24,479 nt of DNA from an uncultured Collinsella sp. (GCA_900541675.1 UQKU01000032.1:1-24479); one strand, 5' to 3'. Counted from the stretch's first letter, positions 7,873-14,874 are shown. Notes: generated from the letters alone by a model not told the origin. A program made the numbers and translations.

Positions 7873-7985
7873 GCTGTGGCGCAGACCGCCCACACATATC
7901 ATTCCATGCTCAAACATTCTCGCTTCGCTTCGCTCGCTGCGAAACTGCGCGTGGAACGATATATGTGGGCGGTCTGAGCCACAGC
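7873..7985 (+). repeat. large palindrome A: 34-base inverted arms around a conserved 45-base core
   Basis: Left arm 7873-7906 and right arm 7952-7985 are inverted copies with 3 mismatches in 34 positions. The loop, 7907-7951, begins TGCTCAAACATTCTCGCTTC and ends GCGAAACTGCGCG. The same core, without a 9-base TCGCTCGCT insertion, forms the loop of palindrome B at 8218-8253 on the other strand, but the outer arms of the two palindromes differ in sequence. It begins 13 bases beyond the glycosyltransferase stop codon. No transposase or T tract accompanies it. It could be a REP/MITE-like element or a structured 3' end. This gene-free stretch of 463 bases (7860-8322) holds palindromes A and B and one further hairpin; I recognise nothing else in it. 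Confidence 0.9.
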
Positions 7986-8066
7986 TGCACATGCGTACTA
8001 GCAGTTATACCGGTTACCCCACTAAAAGCAGCGAAGATGAACTCGAATACGAGTAATCTAAGTAAG

Positions 8067-8103
8067 CCGATGCGACAATGGTGTTGTCTCTTTTTCGCAT
8101 CGG
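8067..8103 (+). terminator. nested hairpin with T run between the two palindromes
   Basis: A 9-bp outer stem pairs CCGATGCGA (8067-8075) with TCGCATCGG (8095-8103). Inside, GACAA (8074-8078) can pair with TTGTC (8084-8088) and is followed by TCTTTTT. The inner hairpin resembles a short plus-strand intrinsic terminator, and the outer stem is an alternative fold. It lies about 210 bases beyond the glycosyltransferase gene. Terminator function is a guess. Confidence 0.45.
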
Positions 8104-8183
8104 GTTACTAGTTGGATACAGCTTTTAGATACAGCAAACGGTTTTGATTGGGAGCCATGAATGGTTGCGAGCACGTAGGCATA

Positions 8184-8287
8184 GCTCGCCCCTTGGAGGC
8201 CCCTATATATCGTCCCGCGCGCAGTTTCGCAGCGAAGCGAGAATGTTTGAGCACGGGATGATATATAGGGGCCTCCAAGGGGCGGGC
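8184..8287 (-). repeat. large palindrome B: 34-base inverted arms around the same core as palindrome A
   Basis: Left arm 8184-8217 and right arm 8254-8287 pair with only 2 mismatches in 34 positions. The 36-base loop at 8218-8253 is, on the minus strand, identical to the core of palindrome A minus its 9-base insertion. Read in the minus direction it lies 35 bases downstream of the dut stop, so both palindromes have the same orientation relative to the gene they follow. The arm bases nearest the loop (around GATATAT) resemble those of A, and the outer bases do not. Confidence 0.9.
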
Positions 8288-8322
8288 GAACATTACGATG
8301 CTCCGTTCAGCAAAGTAAAAAG

Positions 8323-8766
8323 CTAGGCGACGCCGCTAGAACCGAAACCGCCGGCTCCTCGGTCGGTTTTGTCTAGTTCGTCTACCTCTACGAGATTGAC
8401 CGTGGGGACTTCTTGGATGACGAGCTGGGCGATGCGGTCGCCTTTGTTGATCTGGATATTGTTGGTGGGATCCAGGTTGATGAGGATGACCTTAAGCTCG
8501 CCTCGATAGTGGGCGTCGATGAGACCGGGCGTGTTGACTATAGACAGGCCCTGCTTAATGGCTAGACCGCTGCGGGGCTGGACAAAGCCGGCGTAGCCAT
8601 CGGGCAGCGCAATGGCCAAGCCAGTGGAAACCAAACGTCGCTCAAAGGGCTTGAGGGTACAGTCTTCGTTGGCGCGGAGGTCAAGGCCGGCATCTGTGGG
8701 ATGAGCGTATTTGGGAAGCTCGACCGTGGGATCGAGACGCTTAATGTTAACGGTAATGTTGGACAT
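8323..8766 (-). CDS. dut: dUTP diphosphatase
   Basis: A 147-residue homotrimer-type dUTPase that hydrolyses dUTP to dUMP and pyrophosphate. This keeps uracil out of DNA and supplies the dTMP pathway. All five family motifs are present in order: AGLDLRA (about 26-32), PRSGLA (about 64-69), the segment GLIDAHYRGE (about 81-90), RIAQLVI (about 110-116) and the C-terminal glycine-rich RGAGGFGSSG. Length is typical. It starts 4 bases after the nrdR stop, so the two genes are almost certainly cotranscribed, joining dNTP pool control with dUTP removal. Palindrome B follows its stop codon. Confidence 0.97.
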   Translation of the reverse strand: MSNITVNIKRLDPTVELPKYAHPTDAGLDLRANEDCTLKPFERRLVSTGLAIALPDGYAGFVQPRSGLAIKQGLSIVNTPGLIDAHYRGELKVILINLDPTNNIQINKGDRIAQLVIQEVPTVNLVEVDELDKTDRGAGGFGSSGVA

Positions 8767-8770
8767 GAAA

Positions 8771-9214
8771 TCACCTTAGCTTGTCGAGCTCTTGCAAAAA
8801 CTCGTCGACGTCTTTGAAATCGCGATAGACCGAGGCAAATCGAATGTAGGCAACCTTGTCGATCTTGGCCAAGCGCTTAAGCACCATATCGCCCAGTTCG
8901 TGTGACGTAACAGCCGTCAGCGTACGGGAACGCAGTTCCACCTCGATATCATCGATGATCTCGTTGAGCTTTTTCGTATCGATATCGCGCTTAATCGTGG
9001 CACGCATCAGGCCGACCAGCAGCTTGTTACGATCGAACCGCTGCTTTGAACCATCGGATTTGATGACCTCGATGGGATCTTCGCAGCGTTCGAACGTCGT
9101 AAAACGATAATTGCACGAACAGCATTCGCGACGACGCTTGATCGTGTTGTTCGACTCCTGCATACGGGAATCGACAACACGGGTATGTGCCTTGCCGCAT
9201 TTGGGACAGCGCAT
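8771..9214 (-). CDS. nrdR: transcriptional repressor NrdR
   Basis: A 147-residue repressor of ribonucleotide reductase genes. The N-terminal zinc ribbon has CPKC (Cys3, Cys6) and CCSC (Cys31, Cys34). An ATP-cone follows from about residue 47, containing the segments VIKSDG and RDIDTKKL; in the family it senses ATP and dATP. The length is usual. The position behind a LysM gene divergent from lexA repeats the mycobacterial order lexA / Rv2719c / nrdR. The start codon is enclosed in the 3' arm of a perfect 11-bp hairpin (9210-9251), with the ribosome binding site AGGAGG at the loop edge, so translation may be controlled. No NrdR-box pair was recognised in the window and no reductase gene is present. 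Confidence 0.97.
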   Translation of the reverse strand: MRCPKCGKAHTRVVDSRMQESNNTIKRRRECCSCNYRFTTFERCEDPIEVIKSDGSKQRFDRNKLLVGLMRATIKRDIDTKKLNEIIDDIEVELRSRTLTAVTSHELGDMVLKRLAKIDKVAYIRFASVYRDFKDVDEFLQELDKLR

Positions 9215-9251
9215 GGTACCTCCTCTTAAACGATAACAAGGGTACCATGCG
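9210..9251 (-). promoter_or_regulatory. hairpin enclosing the nrdR start codon
   Basis: CGCATGGTACC and GGTACCATGCG form a perfect 11-bp inverted repeat (9210-9220 and 9241-9251) with a 20-base loop. In the minus-strand transcript the ATG of nrdR lies inside the 3' arm, and the Shine-Dalgarno AGGAGG spans the loop/stem boundary. The 5' arm begins 15 bases after the stop codon of the LysM gene, so a ribosome terminating there could open the hairpin. Translational coupling is inferred. Confidence 0.65.
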
Positions 9252-9265
9252 ACCGAGTGGAAATT

Positions 9266-9715
9266 TTACGAACGAGCCGGAACTTTCAGAACTGCACCAG
9301 CATCAAGAGAGCCGCGATCGAGGTGATTGACACTACGAATCATGTCGGAAGTCTCCTGCGTGGAAAGGCCATCGATGGGATGCTCCTGGGCAAGCGACCA
9401 CAGGGAATCACCGGACTGCACACGAACCGTCTCGTAGGTAACGTTGGCTACGGAATCGGCATATGCAGCGTGACGAGCAGAAAAAACTGACGTGGCGAGC
9501 ACGAAGAACAGGGTGAACGCTACAGCAACAGCAACAATCGTCGAGGCCTTCAGGGCAACAGGAGCCGAAGCAACGGACGCACGCTGGCTGCGAACGGGCT
9601 TAGTGGCCACGGCCTGAAAATGAGAGCGTCCGCCCTTCACGACCGTAAAGGCAGGCGTGGCGGGCGCCTCGAGCTTAAGAGCGAGGTTTCCCTGGACCAT
9701 ATCCGCTGCGTTCAT
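9266..9715 (-). CDS. LysM-domain membrane protein, candidate SOS-induced division inhibitor (ChiZ/YneA-like)
   Basis: A 149-residue protein. Residues 1-56 are a basic, probably cytoplasmic tail. Residues about 57-79 form a transmembrane helix, and 94-147 form a single LysM domain (VRVQSGDSLWSLAQ ... VLKVPA) that would bind peptidoglycan outside the membrane. No hydrolase domain is seen. Divergent placement from lexA and the order LysM-nrdR match mycobacterial Rv2719c (ChiZ). A membrane-anchored LysM protein divergent from lexA also recalls Bacillus YneA and Corynebacterium DivS, which halt division during DNA damage. The promoter contains LexA boxes, supporting SOS induction. Division arrest itself is inferred. 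Ribosome binding site GAGGAG precedes ATG 9715. Confidence 0.82.
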   Translation of the reverse strand: MNAADMVQGNLALKLEAPATPAFTVVKGGRSHFQAVATKPVRSQRASVASAPVALKASTIVAVAVAFTLFFVLATSVFSARHAAYADSVANVTYETVRVQSGDSLWSLAQEHPIDGLSTQETSDMIRSVNHLDRGSLDAGAVLKVPARS

Positions 9716-9785
9716 TCTGTTCTCCTCTCGTTTGTTTTGACGAGAACTGTTTTATCAAGCCGCGGGGACAAAAAAGTCTAGCGCG

Positions 9786-9799
9786 GGAACGAGTGTTCG
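9786..9799. promoter_or_regulatory. LexA (SOS) box 1
   Basis: GGAACGAGTGTTCG fits the Gram-positive consensus CGAACNNNNGTTCG with one mismatch in the outer base. It overlaps the predicted transcription start of the LysM gene. Confidence 0.75.
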
Positions 9800-9805
9800 G
9801 TTATT

Positions 9806-9833
9806 ATTATCTTCGAACAGTTGTTCCTGTCAA
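9806..9833 (-). promoter_or_regulatory. promoter of the LysM-nrdR-dut transcript
   Basis: On the minus strand TTGACA (9833-9828) and GATAAT (9811-9806) are separated by 16 bases, a near-consensus sigma-70-type promoter. LexA box 2 fills the spacer and box 1 covers the predicted start point near 9799. The leader is about 84 bases long. Confidence 0.75.
9814..9827. promoter_or_regulatory. LexA (SOS) box 2
   Basis: CGAACAGTTGTTCC fits CGAACNNNNGTTCG with one outer mismatch. It lies wholly between the -35 and -10 elements of the LysM promoter, the usual place for repression. Confidence 0.8.
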
Positions 9834-9841
9834 GCAAAAAT

Positions 9842-9855
9842 AGAACATTTGTTTG
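9842..9855. promoter_or_regulatory. degenerate LexA (SOS) box 3 in the lexA leader
   Basis: AGAACATTTGTTTG has GAAC and GTTT half-sites with a 4-base spacer and lies 24 bases before the lexA start. The weaker right half suggests a low-affinity site for lexA autoregulation. Confidence 0.5.
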
Positions 9856-9878
9856 GTATGGGTAGAGAGGAATCCCTG

Positions 9879-10523
9879 ATGGCTCGCAAAATTACCAAGC
9901 GTCAGCAGCAAATTTACGACTTCATCAAGGAATATCAGCAGGAGAAGGGCTATCCGCCCAGTGTGCGCGAGATGGCTTCGGCTGTGGGCCTTTCCTCCCC
10001 TAGCACTGTACATGCGCATCTCTCCGCACTCGAAGCACGAGGCCTGCTCAAGCGTGACGCCACCAAGCCTCGCGCTCTCGAGCTCTTTGACGAGGACGGA
10101 TCTTCCGTATCCATCTCAAAGTCCGATGAGCCCACGGCGCCCCGCGGCACGGTATCGCTGCCTCTCGTAGGCCGTGTCGCCGCAGGGATTCCCATCCTTG
10201 CCGAGCAGAATATCGAGGACACTTTTACCATCCCAACCGAGATCGCAACGGACCAGGGGTCCTTTATCCTCGAGGTCCACGGAAATTCGATGATTAACGT
10301 CGGTATCTATAACGGCGACTACATCATCGTTCGTGAGCAGAAGAGTGCCATGAATGGCGAGATTGTCGTAGCCATGATCGATGGTTCCGCAACAGTCAAA
10401 ACGTTCTATAAGGAGCAGGGTCGCGTTCGCCTGCAGCCCGAAAACGACACCATGGAGCCTATCTACGCGACAAATCCCACGATTCTGGGCAAGGTCGTCG
10501 GTTTGATGCGCCGGTTTTCGTAA
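9879..10523 (+). CDS. lexA: LexA repressor
   Basis: A 214-residue SOS repressor that cleaves itself when RecA forms filaments on single-stranded DNA. The N-terminal winged helix (about 1-65, TKRQQQIYDFI and PPSVREMASAVGLSSPSTVHAHL) binds SOS boxes. The cleavage site is Ala102-Gly103 in VAAGIP. The catalytic dyad is Ser137 (in HGNSM) and Lys174 (in ATVKTF). The start ATG 9879 has AGAGAGG eight bases upstream. An in-frame TTG at 9849 falls within LexA box 3 and is unlikely. It is divergent from the LysM gene; its own promoter is not clear to me. The stop TAA overlaps the ATG of the DUF1624 gene by one base. Confidence 0.97.
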   Translation: MARKITKRQQQIYDFIKEYQQEKGYPPSVREMASAVGLSSPSTVHAHLSALEARGLLKRDATKPRALELFDEDGSSVSISKSDEPTAPRGTVSLPLVGRVAAGIPILAEQNIEDTFTIPTEIATDQGSFILEVHGNSMINVGIYNGDYIIVREQKSAMNGEIVVAMIDGSATVKTFYKEQGRVRLQPENDTMEPIYATNPTILGKVVGLMRRFS

Positions 10524-11227
10524 TGCAAAAACGCATCACGGTCTTTGATACCATTCGCGGGTTTACCATGCTGTCAATGGCGGGATTTCATACCTGCTAC
10601 GACCTTGCCTACCTATATGGGTGGAAGATGTCCTGGTTTACCCAGACCATCTTCCAGGACATCTGGCGTGCCAGCATCAGTTGGGTATTTTTGTTTATTG
10701 CCGGCTGGATGTGCACCCTCTCGCGCAATAACATCAAGCGTGCCGCCAAATATGCTGCCGCCGCTTTGGTCGTATGGATCGCAACGACGCTTGTCTCAGT
10801 CGATGACTCGGTAAACTTCGGCATCATTTTCTGCATGGCGGCGTGCACTGCCATTGTTGCACTCGCGCGCCCGGTTCTCGTTAAAGTGCCGTCGGTATGG
10901 GCTATAGCAATTTGCCTCACACTTTTTGCACTTACCTGGAGCATTCCTAAAGCGGTCTACCCTATCCCCTATCTAGCTTGGCTGGGTTTCCCAGGTCCAG
11001 ACTTTGTCTCCGGTGATTACTATCCGCTCATACCATTCTTATTTATGTATCTCACAGGCTTCTTTGCCGCCCGCACGGCAAAAATAGCAAACCATAAAGC
11101 ACCAGCATGGGCCTATGCGAATCCCATCCCGGCGCTCGCGAGCCTCGGACGCCATGCGCTGCCGTTCTACCTGCTTCATCAACCGGTTATCTTGGGTGTA
11201 CTGGAGCTGATTTATTCCGTTCGGTAA
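10523..11227 (+). CDS. DUF1624 / heparan-alpha-glucosaminide N-acetyltransferase-like membrane protein
   Basis: A 234-residue polytopic membrane protein with about six or seven helices. It starts with VFDTIRGFTMLSMAGFHTCYD, with FHTCYDL as a conserved family-type motif, followed by FLFIAGW (about 56-62) and a C-terminal FYLLHQPVIL (about 219-228). These features match the DUF1624 / HGSNAT-like catalytic domain of membrane acyltransferases; relatives move acyl groups across a membrane onto sugars or other acceptors, but the substrate here is unknown. It shares a TAATG overlap with lexA, so it is cotranscribed and likely translationally coupled, and possibly SOS-induced. Its 3' end overlaps convergent hflX by 16 bases. 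Confidence 0.8.
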   Translation: MQKRITVFDTIRGFTMLSMAGFHTCYDLAYLYGWKMSWFTQTIFQDIWRASISWVFLFIAGWMCTLSRNNIKRAAKYAAAALVVWIATTLVSVDDSVNFGIIFCMAACTAIVALARPVLVKVPSVWAIAICLTLFALTWSIPKAVYPIPYLAWLGFPGPDFVSGDYYPLIPFLFMYLTGFFAARTAKIANHKAPAWAYANPIPALASLGRHALPFYLLHQPVILGVLELIYSVR

Positions 11228-12501
11228 CGCTCAAGATGTGGTGCGATACGGGCCGGCAGCTTAGCCACAATACGAACGCCGCCCTCAAGATATTCCTCGT
11301 GCAGAAGGGTTCCCTGTTCGTGCACGAGCGTGATTAACGCGCCCTCTCGATACGGGATATCGGCCGAGAGCAACACGTCTGTAGCGGCCGCTTCACGTGC
11401 GATGCGGTCGACTAAATCATCAAGACCCTCACCAGTCTGAGCCGAGAACAGCACCGCCTCGGGATATCGCCGGCGGAAGCTCAAGCGGTCGACGCTATCG
11501 AGCAGGTCAATTTTATTGAACACAGTAAGCGTCAGGCGCTCACCGGCTCCAATCTCGTCAAGGACACGATCAACAGCCTCGAGCTGACGCTCGTAATCCT
11601 CATCGGAAGCATCCACAACTTTAAGAATCAAATCGGCGCCGAGCACCTCAGAAAGCGTAGATTTAAACGCGTCGACCAGGCCATGGGGCAGCTTTTGAAT
11701 AAAGCCGACGGTATCGGTGATCGTCATGCCGCGGCCACCGGGCAAACGGTACGAGCGCGTCGTAGGATCGAGCGTGGCAAACAGCTTATCCTGCGAAAGT
11801 ACCGTGGATCCCGTCAAACGATTAAGCAACGTCGACTTGCCGGCATTGGTGTAGCCAGCCAGCGCCACGCGAAACGCCGGCGATTCAATACGGCTTTTGG
11901 ATTGCACATCGCGACGTTGTTCAACCTGTTTCAGTTCGCGTCGAAGCGCCGCGATCTTATTGCGAATCAGGCGACGGTCGACCTCGAGCTGGCTTTCGCC
12001 CTGGCCAAAACGCGATCCAATGCCGCCACGCGTCTGTTCCTTGGCAAGATGGCTCCACATACCTCGCAGACGAGGCAGCAGATACTGCAACTGTGCCAGC
12101 TGAACCTGTAAGCGGCCCTCACGCGTCTGGGCATGCAGGCCAAAGATATCCAAAATCAACGCCGTACGGTCAATAATCTTGACCGGTTCGCCCACGGCTT
12201 TCTCAAGATAGGACTGCTGTGAGGGCGTCAGGTCATCGTCGAAGATAACAACATCCGCATCCATGCGATGCACCAAGCCGCACAGCTCCTCGACCTTGCC
12301 AGAACCGATAAACGATTTGGGATAGGGTTTGACCAGGCGCTGAGACAAGCGTGCCACGCATTGGGCCCCAGCAGTGTGGGCTAGACGCTCGAGCTCGTCG
12401 AGCGAACGGTCGAGCGGCCAGGCGTTATCGCGCCACTCGACACCAACCAAGATGGCGCGCTCAGGTTCAGGCGCCGTGGGGACCAAAGGGAAACGAGCCA
12501 T
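11212..12501 (-). CDS. hflX: GTPase HflX
   Basis: A 429-residue ribosome-associated GTPase that splits stalled 70S ribosomes under stress. The N-terminal HflX domain contains PKSFIGSGKVEEL (about 62-74) and FDDDLTPSQQ; a helical linker follows (LRGMWSHLAKEQ, GIGSRFGQGESQLE). The G domain has G1 GYTNAGKS (about 216-223), G3 DTVGF and G4 NKID. A short C-terminal domain ends near LERYRTE. The start is ATG 12501, sharing one base with the miaA stop (TAATG), with GAGG upstream; six further upstream in-frame codons lie inside miaA. The order miaA-hflX is common in bacteria, with hfq between them in many; no hfq is present here. Its end overlaps the convergent DUF1624 gene. Confidence 0.96.
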   Translation of the reverse strand: MARFPLVPTAPEPERAILVGVEWRDNAWPLDRSLDELERLAHTAGAQCVARLSQRLVKPYPKSFIGSGKVEELCGLVHRMDADVVIFDDDLTPSQQSYLEKAVGEPVKIIDRTALILDIFGLHAQTREGRLQVQLAQLQYLLPRLRGMWSHLAKEQTRGGIGSRFGQGESQLEVDRRLIRNKIAALRRELKQVEQRRDVQSKSRIESPAFRVALAGYTNAGKSTLLNRLTGSTVLSQDKLFATLDPTTRSYRLPGGRGMTITDTVGFIQKLPHGLVDAFKSTLSEVLGADLILKVVDASDEDYERQLEAVDRVLDEIGAGERLTLTVFNKIDLLDSVDRLSFRRRYPEAVLFSAQTGEGLDDLVDRIAREAAATDVLLSADIPYREGALITLVHEQGTLLHEEYLEGGVRIVAKLPARIAPHLERYRTE

Positions 12502-13439
12502 TAGGCAGCCTCGATGCAACGGTAAATATCATCAACGACCTCATCGATCGTAAACTCATCCATATCGAACCACACGATGCGATCGTCACGCTTAAACCAG
12601 GAAAGCTGGCGCTTGGCATAGCGACGTGAACGCATCTTGATAAGCTCACGGGCCTCATCCATGGTAATAGCGCCACGCAAGGCATCAATAATCTCTTTGT
12701 AACCGATTGCCTGCATCGACGTGAGCGCATCGCCCAGGCCCTGGTCCATAAGGCCACGGACCTCATCAACCAGTCCCCGCTCAAACATAAGGTCGACGCG
12801 CTGGTTAATGCGCTCATACAGCACTTCACGGCTACGCGTCAGACCAAACCACAAGGCATGATAACGCTCGCGCGGAACACTGAATTTCGACTTCTGCTGG
12901 GCATATGACACGCCGTCATCGTGCATCTCGAGCGCACGAATCACACGACGCACGTTATGGGGATGAATCACGGCAGCTGATTCGGGGTCGCGCTCGGCAA
13001 GCAGGGCATGCAATGCTTCCTCGCCAATGCGCTCGGCAAGCTCCTGATAGCCCGCGCGGCGTTCGTCCTCGAGTTCTCCCGAAGGAAAATCCATTTCATC
13101 GAGAGCGGCCTTGAGATACAAGCCCGTACCGCCGCAAAAGACCGGAAGACGCTGCTCGCCAAGCAAACGCTCGACATGTGCTCGGGCGTCCGACTGGTAG
13201 AGCGCAGCAGAATACGCGACGCCGGGATCCACGATATCGATAAGGCGCAGAGGTACCGAGCACTCCTCAGGCATCATTTTGGCCGTACCAATGTCCATGC
13301 CGCGATAGATTTGCATCGCGTCACACGACAACACTTCGGACGAAAGACGAGCGGCCAGGCGGTCGGCAACATCGCTTTTGCCGACCGCCGTCGGACCGAC
13401 AATCGCTACGGCAGAAAGGCTTGCACCGGGGGAAATCAT
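12501..13439 (-). CDS. miaA: tRNA dimethylallyltransferase
   Basis: A 312-residue enzyme that transfers a dimethylallyl group to N6 of A37 in tRNAs reading UNN codons, the step before MiaB acts. The P-loop GPTAVGKS (15-22) is present, followed by the DAMQIYRGMDIGTAK segment (about 40-54), the PFCGGTGLY-like motif VFCGGTGLYLKA, and a C-terminal RSRRYAKRQLSWFK motif. Length is normal. The start ATG 13439 overlaps the miaB stop by one base (TAATG). An earlier in-frame codon at 13478 lies within miaB and lacks a site. It is part of a tight miaB-miaA-hflX unit. Confidence 0.96.
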   Translation of the reverse strand: MISPGASLSAVAIVGPTAVGKSDVADRLAARLSSEVLSCDAMQIYRGMDIGTAKMMPEECSVPLRLIDIVDPGVAYSAALYQSDARAHVERLLGEQRLPVFCGGTGLYLKAALDEMDFPSGELEDERRAGYQELAERIGEEALHALLAERDPESAAVIHPHNVRRVIRALEMHDDGVSYAQQKSKFSVPRERYHALWFGLTRSREVLYERINQRVDLMFERGLVDEVRGLMDQGLGDALTSMQAIGYKEIIDALRGAITMDEARELIKMRSRRYAKRQLSWFKRDDRIVWFDMDEFTIDEVVDDIYRCIEAA

Positions 13440-14809
13440 TAGCGAGGCTCGCCCACGACGGAGCCAGACAGATACCACGTCTTGGCGACATCAACATCGA
13501 CGTCGACGATCTTGCCGATAAGCTGATCGATGCTATAGCCAGCAGGAATCGGCGCATGCACCGTCTGGTTCTTAGGGCTCTTGCCCAGAAGGACAGCATC
13601 GTTCTTCTTGCTCGTACCCTCAATAAGCGCAGGCACCACGGTGTGAAGCTCGCCCTGGTTATACTCATGTGCCGTCGTCTCGATAACCTTGACCAGACGG
13701 TTAAAGCGCTCAAGGATAACCTCATGCGGGGTGGGATCATAAATCTCAGCTGCCGGGGTACCGGCACGCTTGGAGTAAATAAACGTGTAGGCCTGAGCAT
13801 AGCGCACCGTCTCGGCAAGCGAGAGCGTCTGCTCAAAGTCTTCCTCGGTCTCGCCCGGGAAACCCACGATGATGTCGGTCGAAAGTGCAATATCGGGCAT
13901 GCGGTTACGAATACGATCGACCAGGCCCAGATAATCCTCGCGCGTGTACCGACGATTCATCTCTTTAAGAATGCGCGTGGAGCCCGACTGAACGGCCAGG
14001 TGAAGCTGCGGCATAACGGCAGGCGTCTCGGCCATAGCATCAATGGTCTCGGGCAGCAGATCCTTAGGATGAGAAGAGGTAAAGAAGATACGCTCGACGC
14101 CCGTATCGCCCACGGCGCGCAGCAGATCGGCAAAGCGCGGCTTGCCAAAGAGATCGCGACCGTAGGAGTTAACGTTTTGGCCCAGCAGCGTAATCTCGCG
14201 CACGCCCTGACGCACGAGTCCGGTCACCTCATCGACAATCTCCTCGAAGGGACGGCTCTTCTCACGACCACGGACGTAGGGCACGATGCAGTACGTACAG
14301 AAGTTGTTGCAACCCGTCATGATGGGCACCCAAGCGTGATACTGCGTCTCGCGATGCCACGGCATACTCATGGCGTCGGTATCCTCATGCTCATTCGTGC
14401 GGATATGGCGCTTGCCATCCAAAAACGCCTCGGCGATAAGTTCGGCCATGTGCGCAATGGAATGGGTACCAAAAATGACGTTGACGTTATCGACGTTGGT
14501 GAGCAAGCCCTCGCCATCACGCTGGGCGATGCAGCCGCCCACGGCGACCACACGCTTACCCGAAGGCGAAGGAGGAAGGCTCTTGCAGGAATTGCACTGA
14601 CCATAGAGGCGCGTATCGGCAGCCTCGCGCACACAGCACGTCATGAACACGACAATATCGGCATGCTCCGGATCGAGCGCCATAAGACAGCCATATGAAT
14701 CGAGCAAACCACTCACGCGCTCGGAGTCGTGCTGGTTCATCTGGCAACCGAATGTGCGGATAAAGTAGGTTTTACCGGCAAGAATATCGCGTACGGAACG
14801 CTGGTCCAT
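13439..14809 (-). CDS. miaB: tRNA-i6A37 methylthiotransferase MiaB
   Basis: A 456-residue radical-SAM methylthiotransferase that adds the 2-methylthio group to i6A37 of tRNA. The N-terminal domain binds an auxiliary 4Fe-4S cluster through FGCQMN (Cys22), TCCVRE and GGCIAQ. The radical SAM cluster motif is CNNFCTYC (CxxxCxxC), followed by PYVRGRE. A C-terminal TRAM domain for RNA binding covers about the last 65 residues. Between the second and third N-terminal cysteines is an extra C-x2-C pair (YGQCNSCKSLPP), not standard for MiaB. The start ATG 14809 follows AGGATG. It precedes miaA with a one-base overlap, placing both steps of ms2i6A formation in one transcript. Confidence 0.96.
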   Translation of the reverse strand: MDQRSVRDILAGKTYFIRTFGCQMNQHDSERVSGLLDSYGCLMALDPEHADIVVFMTCCVREAADTRLYGQCNSCKSLPPSPSGKRVVAVGGCIAQRDGEGLLTNVDNVNVIFGTHSIAHMAELIAEAFLDGKRHIRTNEHEDTDAMSMPWHRETQYHAWVPIMTGCNNFCTYCIVPYVRGREKSRPFEEIVDEVTGLVRQGVREITLLGQNVNSYGRDLFGKPRFADLLRAVGDTGVERIFFTSSHPKDLLPETIDAMAETPAVMPQLHLAVQSGSTRILKEMNRRYTREDYLGLVDRIRNRMPDIALSTDIIVGFPGETEEDFEQTLSLAETVRYAQAYTFIYSKRAGTPAAEIYDPTPHEVILERFNRLVKVIETTAHEYNQGELHTVVPALIEGTSKKNDAVLLGKSPKNQTVHAPIPAGYSIDQLIGKIVDVDVDVAKTWYLSGSVVGEPR

Positions 14810-14874
14810 GAGCTTACATCCTAACGATGGTGTTGACGGGGCGCATAGGTGCTACAAGCGTGCAAATGGCTCGT

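Noticed and set aside
7860..8322. A remnant insertion sequence or transposon in the repeat region
   Set aside because: There is no transposase fragment, and no target-site duplication was recognised; the palindromes are too different in their ends to be one IS.
8108..8326. Small open frames over palindrome B as possible peptides
   Set aside because: They arise from the repeat itself and lack ribosome binding sites; the shared peptide is noted only as a weak finding.
13421..14698. A 425-codon plus-strand frame over miaB
   Set aside because: It is antisense to complete miaB, with no start signal or recognisable domain.
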